From DAOUAG01 sp034432935 (lineage in GTDB: Bacteria > Chloroflexota > Dehalococcoidia > SM23-28-2 > RBG-16-64-32), in the NCBI GenBank assembly GCA_034432935.1, contig DAOUBD010000012.1, positions 1 to 64,000 on the forward strand: 64,000 nt of DNA, read 5' to 3'. Under the pieces are notes generated by a model. That model was not told the origin of the DNA. It worked only from the letters and a program-made list of their open reading frames with translations, and did not search any database. A program made the translations under genes and the position numbers. Positions 16,194 to 24,613 of this stretch are shown here, piece by piece. How positions within the stretch are numbered: the stretch's first letter is position 1; the number at the start of each line of letters is the position of its first letter.

Positions 16194-17177
16194 ATGCTAG
16201 CCAGGGCGCGCTTCGACCAATACGCGGCGGCGGAGTTCGCCCTGTCGCACCCTCGCCTGGCCGCCGCCCTACAGGCGATTCCCTACCCGGCGTTGCACCG
16301 GCTTCTGGCCGGCGCTACCTGGTTGGAGACATGGCTGCGCTGGCCCCTGAAGACCATCAAGATGTCTGAGGGGTTGGCCGCGGCCTTTGCCGCCATCGAT
16401 CCCGATGGCCGGCGCTTTGGGCTTACCGATGAGGTGCGCCGGCGCTTCTGGCGCAACCGGATGTATCTGGAGACGGCCGACCTCTTCGTGCTGCTGGCGA
16501 GCCTGGACAAGGCGGCTTTCCGGCGCAGAGCGATCGCCGTCGAGGGCCACGATCTTCTTCTTCTGGCGCGCGACAAAGGGCCCGGCGCCATCGTTCTCGG
16601 CTTTCGTTTGGGGGTGTATCCCTTGCTGCCGCTGGCCCTCGGGGCTATGGGCCACGAGGTCACGATGGTTGTGGGCGCCGAGCCCCTCGCTGGCCTCGGC
16701 AAGGCCCTCGGCGGCCGGTTTGCCCCGGCCTCGGCGCGCCGGGTGCGTTACCTTAGCGCACGCGACCCCTTGGTTTTGGCCCGCTGCCGTGAGGCCCTCG
16801 ACGCGCGCGGCGTGGTCTCAACGCTGATGGAGCTTTCCCCTCAGCAGTTCAACCGGACCGCCTCCGTGCGCTTCCTCGGCTGGGAGGTGAACGTACCTTA
16901 CGGCATCCCCTACCTCGCGGCCGCCACGGGCAGGAGCATCGTGCCAGCCGTGTTCGTTCGTGAGCCCGGGCCGCGGTTCCGGCTGCGTTTTCTGGAGCCC
17001 TTGCCCCCGCCGGCGGGCAAAGCCGAGGTGCTCCGTACCACCCAGGAGCTGTACTCCCTCTTGGAGCGGCAGGTCCTGCTCAATCCGGACCAATGGGTTG
17101 GCTGGACGCTCCTCAAGTCTCACCTGGGCGTGGATACCAGCCGGCCGCCTGAGGCAGCGCCCGGCCCTGCCCGCTAG
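16194..17177 (+). CDS. LpxL/HtrB-like lysophospholipid acyltransferase family protein
   Basis: A 327-residue LPLAT-fold protein of the lipid A/PIM acyltransferase type. N-terminal helices (about 1-60) are followed by the acyltransferase core, with D-K-G-P-G-A-I-V-L-G-F-R-L-G near residues 125-139 and a typical C-terminal L-L-N-P-D-Q-W-V-G-W. The catalytic H-x4-D motif normally starts with His in the G-x-H-x-G-N segment; here the His position is Arg (G-F-R-L-G) and the Asp is also missing. Either catalysis differs or it binds lipid without transferring. Follows an acyl carrier protein; co-transcription is likely. Confidence 0.78.
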   Translation: MLARARFDQYAAAEFALSHPRLAAALQAIPYPALHRLLAGATWLETWLRWPLKTIKMSEGLAAAFAAIDPDGRRFGLTDEVRRRFWRNRMYLETADLFVLLASLDKAAFRRRAIAVEGHDLLLLARDKGPGAIVLGFRLGVYPLLPLALGAMGHEVTMVVGAEPLAGLGKALGGRFAPASARRVRYLSARDPLVLARCREALDARGVVSTLMELSPQQFNRTASVRFLGWEVNVPYGIPYLAAATGRSIVPAVFVREPGPRFRLRFLEPLPPPAGKAEVLRTTQELYSLLERQVLLNPDQWVGWTLLKSHLGVDTSRPPEAAPGPAR

Positions 17178-17605
17178 GCCGCCCGGGCCGGCTCCCCCGT
17201 TTGCTCCCCGCCCTTCTGTCGCCGCAGCGCCTCGATGAAGGCGTGAGGTTCCTCCATCGAGAGGTAGAGCTTGCGGCAGGTAACAGGGAAGAGCAGCCGC
17301 ACCCGTTGGGGCTCCTTGAAGCGCACCTCCACGACGTTCACGTAGGTCCCCACCAGGCCCACGTTGCCTCTGAAGTCGGTCCGCGGGCCTATCCCCGCCC
17401 AGAGGGGCCATCGGGCCAGCTCTGCGCCTTCCACCTCATCGAGGGGAAACTCGGCGTCAAACACCCGCCCGAAGTGGACGTGCAGCTTTCCATCGTGGAG
17501 CTGCGCGTAGGCCCGCTGCTGGGTAACCCCTAGGGGCCAGAGGAAGGGCGCCCAGAGGGGGCTTGTAAGAATGCGGAACTCCTGAGCCTTCGTCTTGGGG
17601 GCCAT
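17174..17605 (-). CDS. Conserved hypothetical protein, possible PH-like fold
   Basis: About 143 residues, mainly beta: L-H-D-G-K-L-H-V-H-F-G, then G-L-V-G-T-Y-V-N-V-V-E-V-R-F, then R-L-L-F-P-V, and a closing helix (E-E-P-H-A-F-I-E-A-L). The strand pattern and terminal helix suggest a PH-like domain, but I do not recognise a named family. ATG 17605 has AGGAGG upstream. It converges on the acyltransferase gene with a 4-bp overlap of the ends. Confidence 0.7.
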   Translation of the reverse strand: MAPKTKAQEFRILTSPLWAPFLWPLGVTQQRAYAQLHDGKLHVHFGRVFDAEFPLDEVEGAELARWPLWAGIGPRTDFRGNVGLVGTYVNVVEVRFKEPQRVRLLFPVTCRKLYLSMEEPHAFIEALRRQKGGEQTGEPARAA

Positions 17606-17768
17606 CGCGATCAACCTCCTTCGAGCCTTGTCTCGCTCCATCCACCAACGGTAGTTCGCAGATCACCCGCTGCCAAGTGCCATATGGACCGGTTCCCTCC
17701 TGCTGTCCGGCTCGCAGCGGAGCGGGATGGTACGTTCGCCGGGCTGCGCGTACAATATGCCCATGCAG

Positions 17769-17780
17769 AAACGATCGTTT
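17769..17780. promoter_or_regulatory. Perfect 12-bp palindrome ahead of an SDR gene
   Basis: AAACGATCGTTT is a perfect palindrome 20 bp upstream of the ATG at 17801, and a TACAAT -10-like box lies at 17751-17756. Position just downstream of a -10 box suggests a repressor site. The -35 is poor. Confidence 0.42.
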
Positions 17781-17800
17781 GCCTGCGGAGGCTCGGCGGC

Positions 17801-18586
17801 ATGAGCCTGCAAGGATCGGTAGCGGTCGTCACCGGCGCCTCGCGGGGCATTGGGAAGGCCGTTGCCGTAGCCTTAGCAGCAGAGGGTGCGTCGGTCGTCT
17901 GCGCGGCGCGGTCTACCTCTGAGATGCCCTCCCGAGCGCCAGGTACGATAGACGAGACCGCAAGGCAGATTCGGGCCGCGGGAGGAAGGGCGGTCGCTGT
18001 CCCCTGCGACCTCCTCGTCGACCAGCAAGTCGAGGCGCTGGCTAAGGCTACCCTCGCGGAGTTCGGGCGGGTCGATGTTCTCGTGAACAACGCCGGCTAC
18101 CTGTATCGTTCGCCTTTCGTCGAACTCCCGATGAAGCGGTGGGACGTGATGCTTGGCGTCAACTTGCGAGGTACGGCGCTCTGCACCAAGATCTTTCTCC
18201 CCCACATGCTGGCGCAAGGCAGCGGCCGCATCCTCAACGTGTCCTCAGGTGCGGCGGCGTCTTCCCTGGCGATGGCAGAGGTCGACGCCAAGTTGGGCAC
18301 CCTTGCTTACAGTATTGCCAAGGCTGGAGTAGAGCGGCTCACAGAAGGCCTGGCCCTGGAGCTCCAGGGCACAGGCGTCGCCGTGAACTGCCTGCGCGTG
18401 GACCTGCTGATTGCCGCTGAGGGCGCGATGGAAGGGAACGCTGACATAGACTACGGTATCGCCGAACCGCCCGAACGGGCTGCGGAGGCCATGCTGTGGC
18501 TCTTGCGCCGGCCCGTCACCTACACCGGCAGGGTCGTCAGCATGACCGACATCCGGCAGTGGAAGCACCTTAAGATCTTCGATTAG
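17801..18586 (+). CDS. Short-chain dehydrogenase/reductase
   Basis: A 261-residue classical SDR: T-G-A-S-R-G-I-G near residue 12, N-N-A-G near 95, the catalytic Ser in N-V-S-S-G and Y-S-I-A-K near 170. The insert P-G-T-I-D-E-T-A after the second strand and the ending Y-T-G-R-V-V-S-M-T-D are shared with the SDR at 25566, so the two are paralogues. GGAGG lies 10 bp before the ATG. First of a run with a ferredoxin-FAD oxidoreductase, a second SDR and a double CoA-transferase. The physiological alcohol is unknown. Confidence 0.88.
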   Translation: MSLQGSVAVVTGASRGIGKAVAVALAAEGASVVCAARSTSEMPSRAPGTIDETARQIRAAGGRAVAVPCDLLVDQQVEALAKATLAEFGRVDVLVNNAGYLYRSPFVELPMKRWDVMLGVNLRGTALCTKIFLPHMLAQGSGRILNVSSGAAASSLAMAEVDAKLGTLAYSIAKAGVERLTEGLALELQGTGVAVNCLRVDLLIAAEGAMEGNADIDYGIAEPPERAAEAMLWLLRRPVTYTGRVVSMTDIRQWKHLKIFD

Positions 18587-18600
18587 TGGGAGGTTGCCCC

Positions 18601-20103
18601 ATGGGGATCCGGATCGATGACGCCACCTGCATCGGCTGTGGCCTGTGCGAGTACTCCTGCGCGTACGACGCCATCCGGGTGCAGCTCAAGGCACGGGTCG
18701 ATAACGCGCGATGCACGGATTGCAATGTGTGCGTGGACTACTGTCCTGTCCAGGCCATCAGCATGGAACGCCCGAGGCCAGTTGCTGAAACCTCCCCGGG
18801 ACGGGCCAACTTCGATGTTACCGTCGTGGGCGGCGGTGTCGGTGGGCTATCCGCGGCGGCCCTCTTGTCCCATCGCGGCTACAGGGTCCTGGTTCTGGAA
18901 CGCGCCCCCGCCGTGGGCGGCAGATACGGTTCGCTCAAGCACGATGGCATCGTCTTCCCCAACGGCGGTTCCCTGATCCAGGTGGGTGGGCCCGTACAGG
19001 AAGTCTTCGACGAGACAGGCGCCGAGTTCGATGTGGTGGCGCCAGGGCTCATACGCTATTGGGTGCGAGGAAAGGGCTGGGTGGACCCAGGATCTGGCGG
19101 CGGTCAATTCCGCAGGGCCCTGAACATGATCTCGGAAGAGCCTGACACCGTGGACAAGGTTATGGCGTCGATGAAGGAGATCATGTCCACCGGCCGGTAT
19201 CCCCCGGGGAGCATGTTGGACTGGCTGCACTCCATTACCCGGAACGAAGGCATCCAGCGCGTATTCCAGGCGATTGTGGCTACCGCCTTCGGTCCGGAGG
19301 ACGTGCCAGCCGCCAACTTCTTCGCTCTCCTCGCCCTCACCTCCGGCAAGGGTGCGGGCCTGGCCAGGGAAGGTGGCCACCGTCTGATGAGCCGCCTGGC
19401 GCGGGTCGTCCGGCGGAACCAGGGTGAAATCTGGACGCGCGCGGTGGTACAAAGGATCAGTCTCAGCGACGCGGGGGCGGAGGTAACCGCTCTTCGCTGT
19501 GGGCGGCCCTACACGATTTCGTCGCAAGTTGTCGTAAGCAACGTCGGGCCAAGGCAAACCGTTAGCCTGGTTGGGTCCGAACGATTCGATGCGGGGTACC
19601 TTCAGTACGTCGAGGCCAAGATCAAGCCGATGTACGTCCCATCCTTCCACCTGGTCAGCAATCGCAGCCTGACGGACAACTTTGCCGGCTTCGTTTACGC
19701 CATCGGGACCCGCAAGATCTGCACTCTGTTCGAGAGCAGCGCGATAGCGGCCTGGGGCGGTCCTGAGAAACACCTAGTCGAGATTTACCCCTTCACGCTC
19801 CCAGACCCCGACCAAAAGGCCGACCCCGTAGTCTGGATTCAAGAGACCGAGAAGGACCTGGACGACATCTTCCCAGGTTGGCGCGGGCACGCTGAACTCA
19901 AGGCCATCTGTTTCAGCCCTGACTACCCAGGCAACCACACGTGGACGGGGCTGGGTGTCGATGTGGAGACCCCGTTCCCCAATCTGTTCCTTGTGGGCGA
20001 CGGTTGTCATAGTCCCAAGGGCTACGCCGGGGGGACTGCGGCCGCGGAGTCTGGCCAGCGCGTCGCTGACCTCGTCAGCGAGCGGTTCGGGCGGGAGGCG
20101 TAG
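18601..20103 (+). CDS. Ferredoxin-FAD fusion oxidoreductase (phytoene desaturase-like)
   Basis: About 500 residues. The N-terminus is a two-cluster [4Fe-4S] ferredoxin (Cys 10, 13, 16, 20 and 38, 41, 44, 48), then a linker and an FAD-binding Rossmann fold with G-G-G-V-G-G near residue 78 and a second motif E-R-A-P-A-V-G-G-R. The C-terminal N-L-F-L-V-G-D-G and G-Y-A-G-G-T-A closes the FAD site. It resembles NAD(P)-binding carotenoid/retinol oxidoreductases with a fused electron donor. GGGAGG precedes ATG 18601. Flanked by SDR genes at 14 and 2 bp. Substrate unknown. Confidence 0.85.
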   Translation: MGIRIDDATCIGCGLCEYSCAYDAIRVQLKARVDNARCTDCNVCVDYCPVQAISMERPRPVAETSPGRANFDVTVVGGGVGGLSAAALLSHRGYRVLVLERAPAVGGRYGSLKHDGIVFPNGGSLIQVGGPVQEVFDETGAEFDVVAPGLIRYWVRGKGWVDPGSGGGQFRRALNMISEEPDTVDKVMASMKEIMSTGRYPPGSMLDWLHSITRNEGIQRVFQAIVATAFGPEDVPAANFFALLALTSGKGAGLAREGGHRLMSRLARVVRRNQGEIWTRAVVQRISLSDAGAEVTALRCGRPYTISSQVVVSNVGPRQTVSLVGSERFDAGYLQYVEAKIKPMYVPSFHLVSNRSLTDNFAGFVYAIGTRKICTLFESSAIAAWGGPEKHLVEIYPFTLPDPDQKADPVVWIQETEKDLDDIFPGWRGHAELKAICFSPDYPGNHTWTGLGVDVETPFPNLFLVGDGCHSPKGYAGGTAAAESGQRVADLVSERFGREA

Positions 20104-20105
20104 GC

Positions 20106-20897
20106 GTGGATTTAGGGATTCGGGGCCGGGTCGCCTTGGTGACCGGCGCGGGACGGGGGATCGGCGCCGGCATCTGCGAAGTGCTGGCGGAGGAAGGGGT
20201 GCGCCTGGCGGTCAACGATGTTGTGCCTGAGAGAGCCGAGGCCGTGGCCCGGCGCCTGCGCGAACTTGGGGCTGAGGCTCTTCCCGCGCCCGGCGACGTC
20301 GCAGATGAGGAGTCCGTAGTTAATCTATTGGAAAGGGTGAGGAGCGAACTGGCGCCAGTCGATATTTTGATCAACAACGCGGGTCCACCGCCGGGTTCGG
20401 GCTATGGCGCCGGTGCCTTCTTCGCTCCGTTCGATGAGACGGATCGTCCCTTTTGGGAGCGCATGACAGGCACTATAATCACCGGAATGCTGAACTGCAC
20501 CCGGCAGGTTCTGCCTGACATGATCGCCCGCCGCTGGGGGCGGATCATCAACATAGGGTCCGATGCTGGCCGCGTGGGGCGCCCGCAACTGGCCCTTTAC
20601 TCTTTGGCCAAAGGTGGCGTTGTCAGCTTCACCAAGGCGCTGGCCCAAGAGGTGGGCAAGTACTGCATAACTGTCAACTGTGTCTCCCCCGGGGCCACCG
20701 AGACCGAGTCTTCGCAAGCCTGGCTGAAGGATTACGGCAGCCAGCTCCTAACCCAGTTCCCCATGGCCCAGGGCCTCGGGCGTTTTGGTAGACCCAGGGA
20801 TGTCGGCGTCGCCGTAGCCTTTCTGGCATCCGTCCACGCGGAGTGGATCACGGGCCAGGTGCTGAGCGTGAACGGTGGCCGCGACATGCCGGACTAG
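20106..20897 (+). CDS. Short-chain dehydrogenase/reductase
   Basis: A 263-residue classical SDR: T-G-A-G-R-G-I-G near residue 14, N-N-A-G-P-P near 89, the catalytic Ser in N-I-G-S-D-A and Y-S-L-A-K near 165, and the ending I-T-G-Q-V-L-S-V-N-G-G. A Gly/Pro-rich insert follows NNAG. GTG start 2 bp after the flavoprotein stop and 11 bp before the CoA-transferase, so the genes are translationally close. Probably acts on a CoA-bound or cyclic alcohol made in the same pathway. Confidence 0.88.
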   Translation: MDLGIRGRVALVTGAGRGIGAGICEVLAEEGVRLAVNDVVPERAEAVARRLRELGAEALPAPGDVADEESVVNLLERVRSELAPVDILINNAGPPPGSGYGAGAFFAPFDETDRPFWERMTGTIITGMLNCTRQVLPDMIARRWGRIINIGSDAGRVGRPQLALYSLAKGGVVSFTKALAQEVGKYCITVNCVSPGATETESSQAWLKDYGSQLLTQFPMAQGLGRFGRPRDVGVAVAFLASVHAEWITGQVLSVNGGRDMPD

Positions 20898-20908
20898 GAG
20901 GAGACCGT

Positions 20909-23314
20909 GTGGGAGCGCTGACCGGCATCAGGGTGGTCGAGCTGGGCGAAATGGTCTCTGCGCCCTATTGTGCGCGCCTCTTTGCCGATTTTGGCGCCGA
21001 GGTCATCAAGGTAGAACCGCCGCAGGGAGACGTCGCGAGGCGCTGGGGGCCGTTCCCTGGTGACCAACCCCACCCTGAGAAGAGTGGACTGTTCTTCTTT
21101 CTCAATACGAACAAGCGCAGCATCACCCTCGACTTTCAAGACCAGAATGACCGGCAGCGGCTGCTCCGTCTGCTCGAGAGGGTAGATCTTTTTGTAGAGA
21201 ACTATTCGCCTCAGCAGATGCAGGCATGGGGACTTGACTATCCGTCCCTTTCCAAAGTCAATCCGAACCTGGTGATGGTCTCCATTACCCCCTTTGGGCA
21301 GAGCGGCCCATATGCCTCTTGGCGCGGATATGACCTGAACGCCTTCCATCTCTCGGGCGCGGGCCACCGTTACTGCGGTCACCCTGATCGCGAACCGCTG
21401 GAATACGGCACCTTCGCCGCCGATTTCTTTGGGGCGATAGCCGGTGCTGCCTGGGGCCTGGCAGCCCTCTGGGGCCGCCAAAACGTGGGGGGAGGCCAAC
21501 ATGTCGATGTCTCCTGCGCTGAGGTGATCGCCGCCGTCTTTGTGGGCGGCCAGAACATTGGCGGATACGCGCAAGATGGAGTCTTCGAAAGGCGGCTGGG
21601 CACGGGCATGCCACTGGCTGCACCTGGAACCATCCTCCCCTGCAAGGACGGTTACGTCTGGGTCCTAGCCTTCGAGCCTGACCAATGGAAGGGGCTGGCC
21701 AGGGCCATGGGTGACCCGGAGTGGATGCACCTAGAGGAGTTCTTGGACCTCTTCTATCGCAAGCAGAACGAAGACGCTATCTATCCCCTCCTCAGGCAGT
21801 GGACGGCCGGCCTGACCAAACAGGAGATCATGGACCTCTGCCAGGCCAACGGCTGCCCTAGTACCGCAGTGCTCTCTGTGGAGGAGGCCGTTCAGCATCC
21901 TCACGTCCAGCACCGGCGCTACGTGGTCACCGTCGATCACCCCGTCCTCGGGCCAACACCGACGCTCGGCGCGCCGGCCAGGCTCTGGGGCGACCCCTCG
22001 GGGCCGGTTCGTGGCGCGCCGCTCTTGGGCCAGGATAACTCCAGTCTGCCCCGATATCTGGAGATGGCACCGCCAGCTCTTGCGCCGTCTTCCGACGGTG
22101 GCCGGTTGCCCCTCGAAGGCGTTCGCGTGCTGAACTTCGGTTGGGTATGGGCCGGACCCATAGTCGGCCAGACCCTGGGTTTTCTGGGCGCAGAGGTGTA
22201 CAAGGTGGAATCACGCGCCAGAATCGACCTCAACCGGTTGTTCCCACCTTTTGCGGAAGGCATTGAGGATCCGAATAGGAGCCTCCAAAACCATGCGGGT
22301 TGGGCTGGGAACGGCAGCATCACCTTGGATCTGAGAAAACCGCAGGCGCAAGAGCTGGCAAAGAAGCTGGTAGCCAAGAGCGACGTGGTCATTGAGAACT
22401 TTGCGCCTGGAACGATGGAGCGCTTGCACCTGAGTTTTTCCGAGTTGCGTGCCGTCAACCCGCGCCTGGTGATGTTGTCCATGCCAGCTGCCGGTCTTTC
22501 TGGGCCGCTGAAGGACATCCGAACCTATGGCGTCACTCTTACGAGCCTCACTGGGTTGGACAGCATCACCGGATATCATGGCGGCCCGCCGGTGCCCATG
22601 GAGAACGCTTTTGCCGACCCCTACAATGGGATCTTGGGCGCGTTCCTCGTTCTAGCTGCCCTTCACTACCGTGACCAAACGGGGGAAGGTCAGCACATCG
22701 ACTACTCTCAGTTGGAAGGGGTCATGCAGATGATGGGCCCCGCTGCCATGGACTTCTTCTCTAACGGGCGAGTAGCTGCTACCTTGGGCAACCGGCATCC
22801 TCTAGGTGTGGGGGCTCCCCATGGAGTTTTCCCTTGCGCCGGCGATGACCGGTGGATCAGCATAGCGGTGCTTCGGGAGGAAGAGTGGCTCGGCCTGGTC
22901 GAGGCGATGGGTCGTCCCGCCTGGGCCCTCTCGCAGCGCTTTGCCAGCGCCAGTGCCCGGATTGCCAACATCGAGGAGCTTCACGAGCGGCTCTCAGCTT
23001 GGACGAGACAGCAAGACAATCGCGACCTAGCTGACGCTTTACAGCGCTGCGGGGTGCCTGCCGCGCCGGTCTCCAACGTAGCGGACCTTTATCACGATCC
23101 CCACTTCAGGGCTCGCGGCACCTTTATCGAAGTACGCCACTCGTTGGGATTCAATGAGACCATCTACGGCCCCTACGTCAAGCTGAGCCGCACATCGCCG
23201 CGCATCCGTCCTGGGCCAGCCATTGGCCAGGACAACGAGGGCGTTTTCCTTGGCCTCCTGGGTCTCGACCGGGAGGAGTACCAGCGCCTGGTGCGCGACG
23301 AGGTGATCTACTAG
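20909..23314 (+). CDS. Fused double CaiB/BaiF CoA-transferase
   Basis: An 801-residue protein with two complete family III CoA-transferase domains in tandem. The first begins near residue 4 (L-T-G-I-R-V-V-E-L-G) and the second near 400 (L-E-G-V-R-V-L-N-F-G). Family enzymes are about 400 residues and work as interlaced dimers, so a fusion would make an intramolecular pair. The Asp that forms the acyl-anhydride is present in both halves (A-A-D-F-F-G and F-A-D-P-Y-N-G). GTG 20909 follows AGGAGGAG. Longer upstream frames overlap the SDR and lack support. Confidence 0.9.
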   Translation: MGALTGIRVVELGEMVSAPYCARLFADFGAEVIKVEPPQGDVARRWGPFPGDQPHPEKSGLFFFLNTNKRSITLDFQDQNDRQRLLRLLERVDLFVENYSPQQMQAWGLDYPSLSKVNPNLVMVSITPFGQSGPYASWRGYDLNAFHLSGAGHRYCGHPDREPLEYGTFAADFFGAIAGAAWGLAALWGRQNVGGGQHVDVSCAEVIAAVFVGGQNIGGYAQDGVFERRLGTGMPLAAPGTILPCKDGYVWVLAFEPDQWKGLARAMGDPEWMHLEEFLDLFYRKQNEDAIYPLLRQWTAGLTKQEIMDLCQANGCPSTAVLSVEEAVQHPHVQHRRYVVTVDHPVLGPTPTLGAPARLWGDPSGPVRGAPLLGQDNSSLPRYLEMAPPALAPSSDGGRLPLEGVRVLNFGWVWAGPIVGQTLGFLGAEVYKVESRARIDLNRLFPPFAEGIEDPNRSLQNHAGWAGNGSITLDLRKPQAQELAKKLVAKSDVVIENFAPGTMERLHLSFSELRAVNPRLVMLSMPAAGLSGPLKDIRTYGVTLTSLTGLDSITGYHGGPPVPMENAFADPYNGILGAFLVLAALHYRDQTGEGQHIDYSQLEGVMQMMGPAAMDFFSNGRVAATLGNRHPLGVGAPHGVFPCAGDDRWISIAVLREEEWLGLVEAMGRPAWALSQRFASASARIANIEELHERLSAWTRQQDNRDLADALQRCGVPAAPVSNVADLYHDPHFRARGTFIEVRHSLGFNETIYGPYVKLSRTSPRIRPGPAIGQDNEGVFLGLLGLDREEYQRLVRDEVIY

Positions 23315-23337
23315 GCTCCGTGATTTCGATGTGCTTC

Positions 23338-23405
23338 TGTGCGGTATTGCCCTACACAATATGGGGCGCTACCGGACAGACGGGTTTGCAAAATGGCAAT
23401 AACGT
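23338..23405 (+). repeat. Regulatory element copy A (dyad, half-site, hexamer)
   Basis: Copy A of a four-copy element. Dyad TGTGCGG-N5-CCCTACA at 23338-23356, 15 bp, CCGGACA at 23372-23378, 21 bp, TAACGT at 23400-23405. It lies 24 bp after the double CoA-transferase stop and points right, toward a convergent gene, so its target is not obvious. It has the weakest left half-site and hexamer. Confidence 0.5.
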
Positions 23406-23593
23406 GGTAGATGCGTGCGCTCCCGTGCGCCGCAGCCAGGTAGTCAATGTGTGCCCCCAACCCTTGGCTCAGCCCTCCGACGGAGCGGCCAGCGGGAGTT
23501 GCCTCGCGCCGGCGGCCGGCGGTCCCAGCGGCGCCAATCCTAGCGTGCCTGTCTCAATAACGGGCGCCCACTGCCGGCCGCCGCAACACGCCC

Positions 23594-24049
23594 CTACGAG
23601 CCTTCTCTCGCTGACTTCCACCCTTCCGTGATGGGAACGAAGTGGGACATCCGTAATCGCCGGCGCGCGAACTTCCACCGGCCGTTCTCGCGTATGTATT
23701 CGTCCTCGTACGCCCCCGCCCCAATCATCGCCTTGCCGTCTACCGTGGCCCTGAGGTCCAGGTAGCAGGTGCCCCTCGCCCGGTCGCCGTCAAGCTCGAT
23801 GACGTGGTTGTGGACAAAGGGCATGAACTCGCCCTGCAGCAGGCCCTGGTAAGATTCCACTAGGGCCTCCCGGCCGACGATTGGAGGACGGTCGTCCAGC
23901 TCCATGCTAGCGTCTTCCGCGAAAAGCTCTATGGCTCCTTCTACATCTCGCCGCCAAATGCAGTGGGCGTAACGGATCGCGAGGTCCCGTATTGCTTCCC
24001 GGTCCCTTAGCTCTTGGACGGCTTGCTGGAGATCCTCCGGGCGCATCAT
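23594..24049 (-). CDS. SnoaL-like / NTF2-fold protein
   Basis: A 151-residue alpha+beta-barrel protein: helical start (L-R-D-R-E-A-I-R-D-L-A-I-R-Y-A), then D-V-E-G-A-I-E-L-F-A-E-D-A and a beta sheet ending G-R-W-K-F-A-R-R. Members include ring-hydroxylating dioxygenase small subunits, SnoaL cyclases and dehydratases. No dioxygenase alpha subunit is near. ATG 24049 has AAAGGG upstream, and a TTGACG/TAGATT promoter precedes it. Exact reaction unknown. Confidence 0.82.
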   Translation of the reverse strand: MMRPEDLQQAVQELRDREAIRDLAIRYAHCIWRRDVEGAIELFAEDASMELDDRPPIVGREALVESYQGLLQGEFMPFVHNHVIELDGDRARGTCYLDLRATVDGKAMIGAGAYEDEYIRENGRWKFARRRLRMSHFVPITEGWKSAREGS

Positions 24050-24097
24050 GAAACCCTTTGCCTCTGGCCGGTGCGGTTTTCGCATCGGCCGGGGCCG

Positions 24098-24126
24098 AAT
24101 CTACCCCCGGACCGCCCTTGCGTCAA
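24098..24126 (-). promoter_or_regulatory. Leftward promoter of the SnoaL-like gene
   Basis: Minus strand TTGACG (24126-24121), 17 bp, TAGATT (24103-24098). Transcription would start about 40 bp before the ATG. Confidence 0.45.
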
Positions 24127-24145
24127 GCCCGCGTGACCCGCGGTC

Positions 24146-24154
24146 TGCTACACT
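24146..24154 (+). promoter_or_regulatory. Extended -10 promoter for the hot-dog thioesterase gene
   Basis: TG (24146-24147), one base, TACACT (24149-24154) is an extended -10. The ribosome-binding AGGAGGG follows at 24163 and the GTG at 24176. No -35 match. Confidence 0.35.
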
Positions 24155-24175
24155 GAGTCGCCAGGAGGGACGAAG

Positions 24176-24595
24176 GTGAACGAAGCCCGGCTGAACATGG
24201 TCCAGCAGTCGCCCGTTTGGCAGACCCTCGGTGCTCAAGTCATCGAGGCGAAAGATGGCCACGCCGTGGTCAAATACCGGGCCGGGGAGGACTGGCTGAT
24301 ACCCTCGGGCCGTGTGCAGGGCGGCTTTCTCGCCGCGATGATCGACTCCTGCATGGCGGCCGCGATAGTTGCCAGCCTAGCGCCAGGTCAGTGGCATACT
24401 ACCATTGAGATGAAGGTGAACTACTTCCGCCCAGCACCTCCCGGCGGCTTTACCGGTCAATCCGAGGTGGTCTGGAAGGGGAAGAACATCGTTTATGCGG
24501 AGGCCACCCTGTCTCATGAAAGCGCAGGGCTCGTGGCCAAAGGCGTCTCGACATGTATGGTGCTACAGGACCGGAGCCCAGGCAGAGGGGAGTAG
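24176..24595 (+). CDS. PaaI-type hot-dog thioesterase
   Basis: A 139-residue hot-dog protein, expected to hydrolyse acyl- or aryl-CoA thioesters. The signature G-R-V-Q-G-G-F-L-A-A-M-I-D-S near residues 43-56 includes the Gly-Gly and Asp of PaaI thioesterases, and M-K-V-N-Y-F-R-P-A follows. AGGAGGGACGAAG before the GTG is a strong ribosome-binding site. It converges on the MaoC genes with 18 bp between. A housekeeping role in freeing CoA from dead-end intermediates is plausible. Confidence 0.87.
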   Translation: MNEARLNMVQQSPVWQTLGAQVIEAKDGHAVVKYRAGEDWLIPSGRVQGGFLAAMIDSCMAAAIVASLAPGQWHTTIEMKVNYFRPAPPGGFTGQSEVVWKGKNIVYAEATLSHESAGLVAKGVSTCMVLQDRSPGRGE

Positions 24596-24613
24596 GCCTG
24601 GCGCGCTTCTAGC

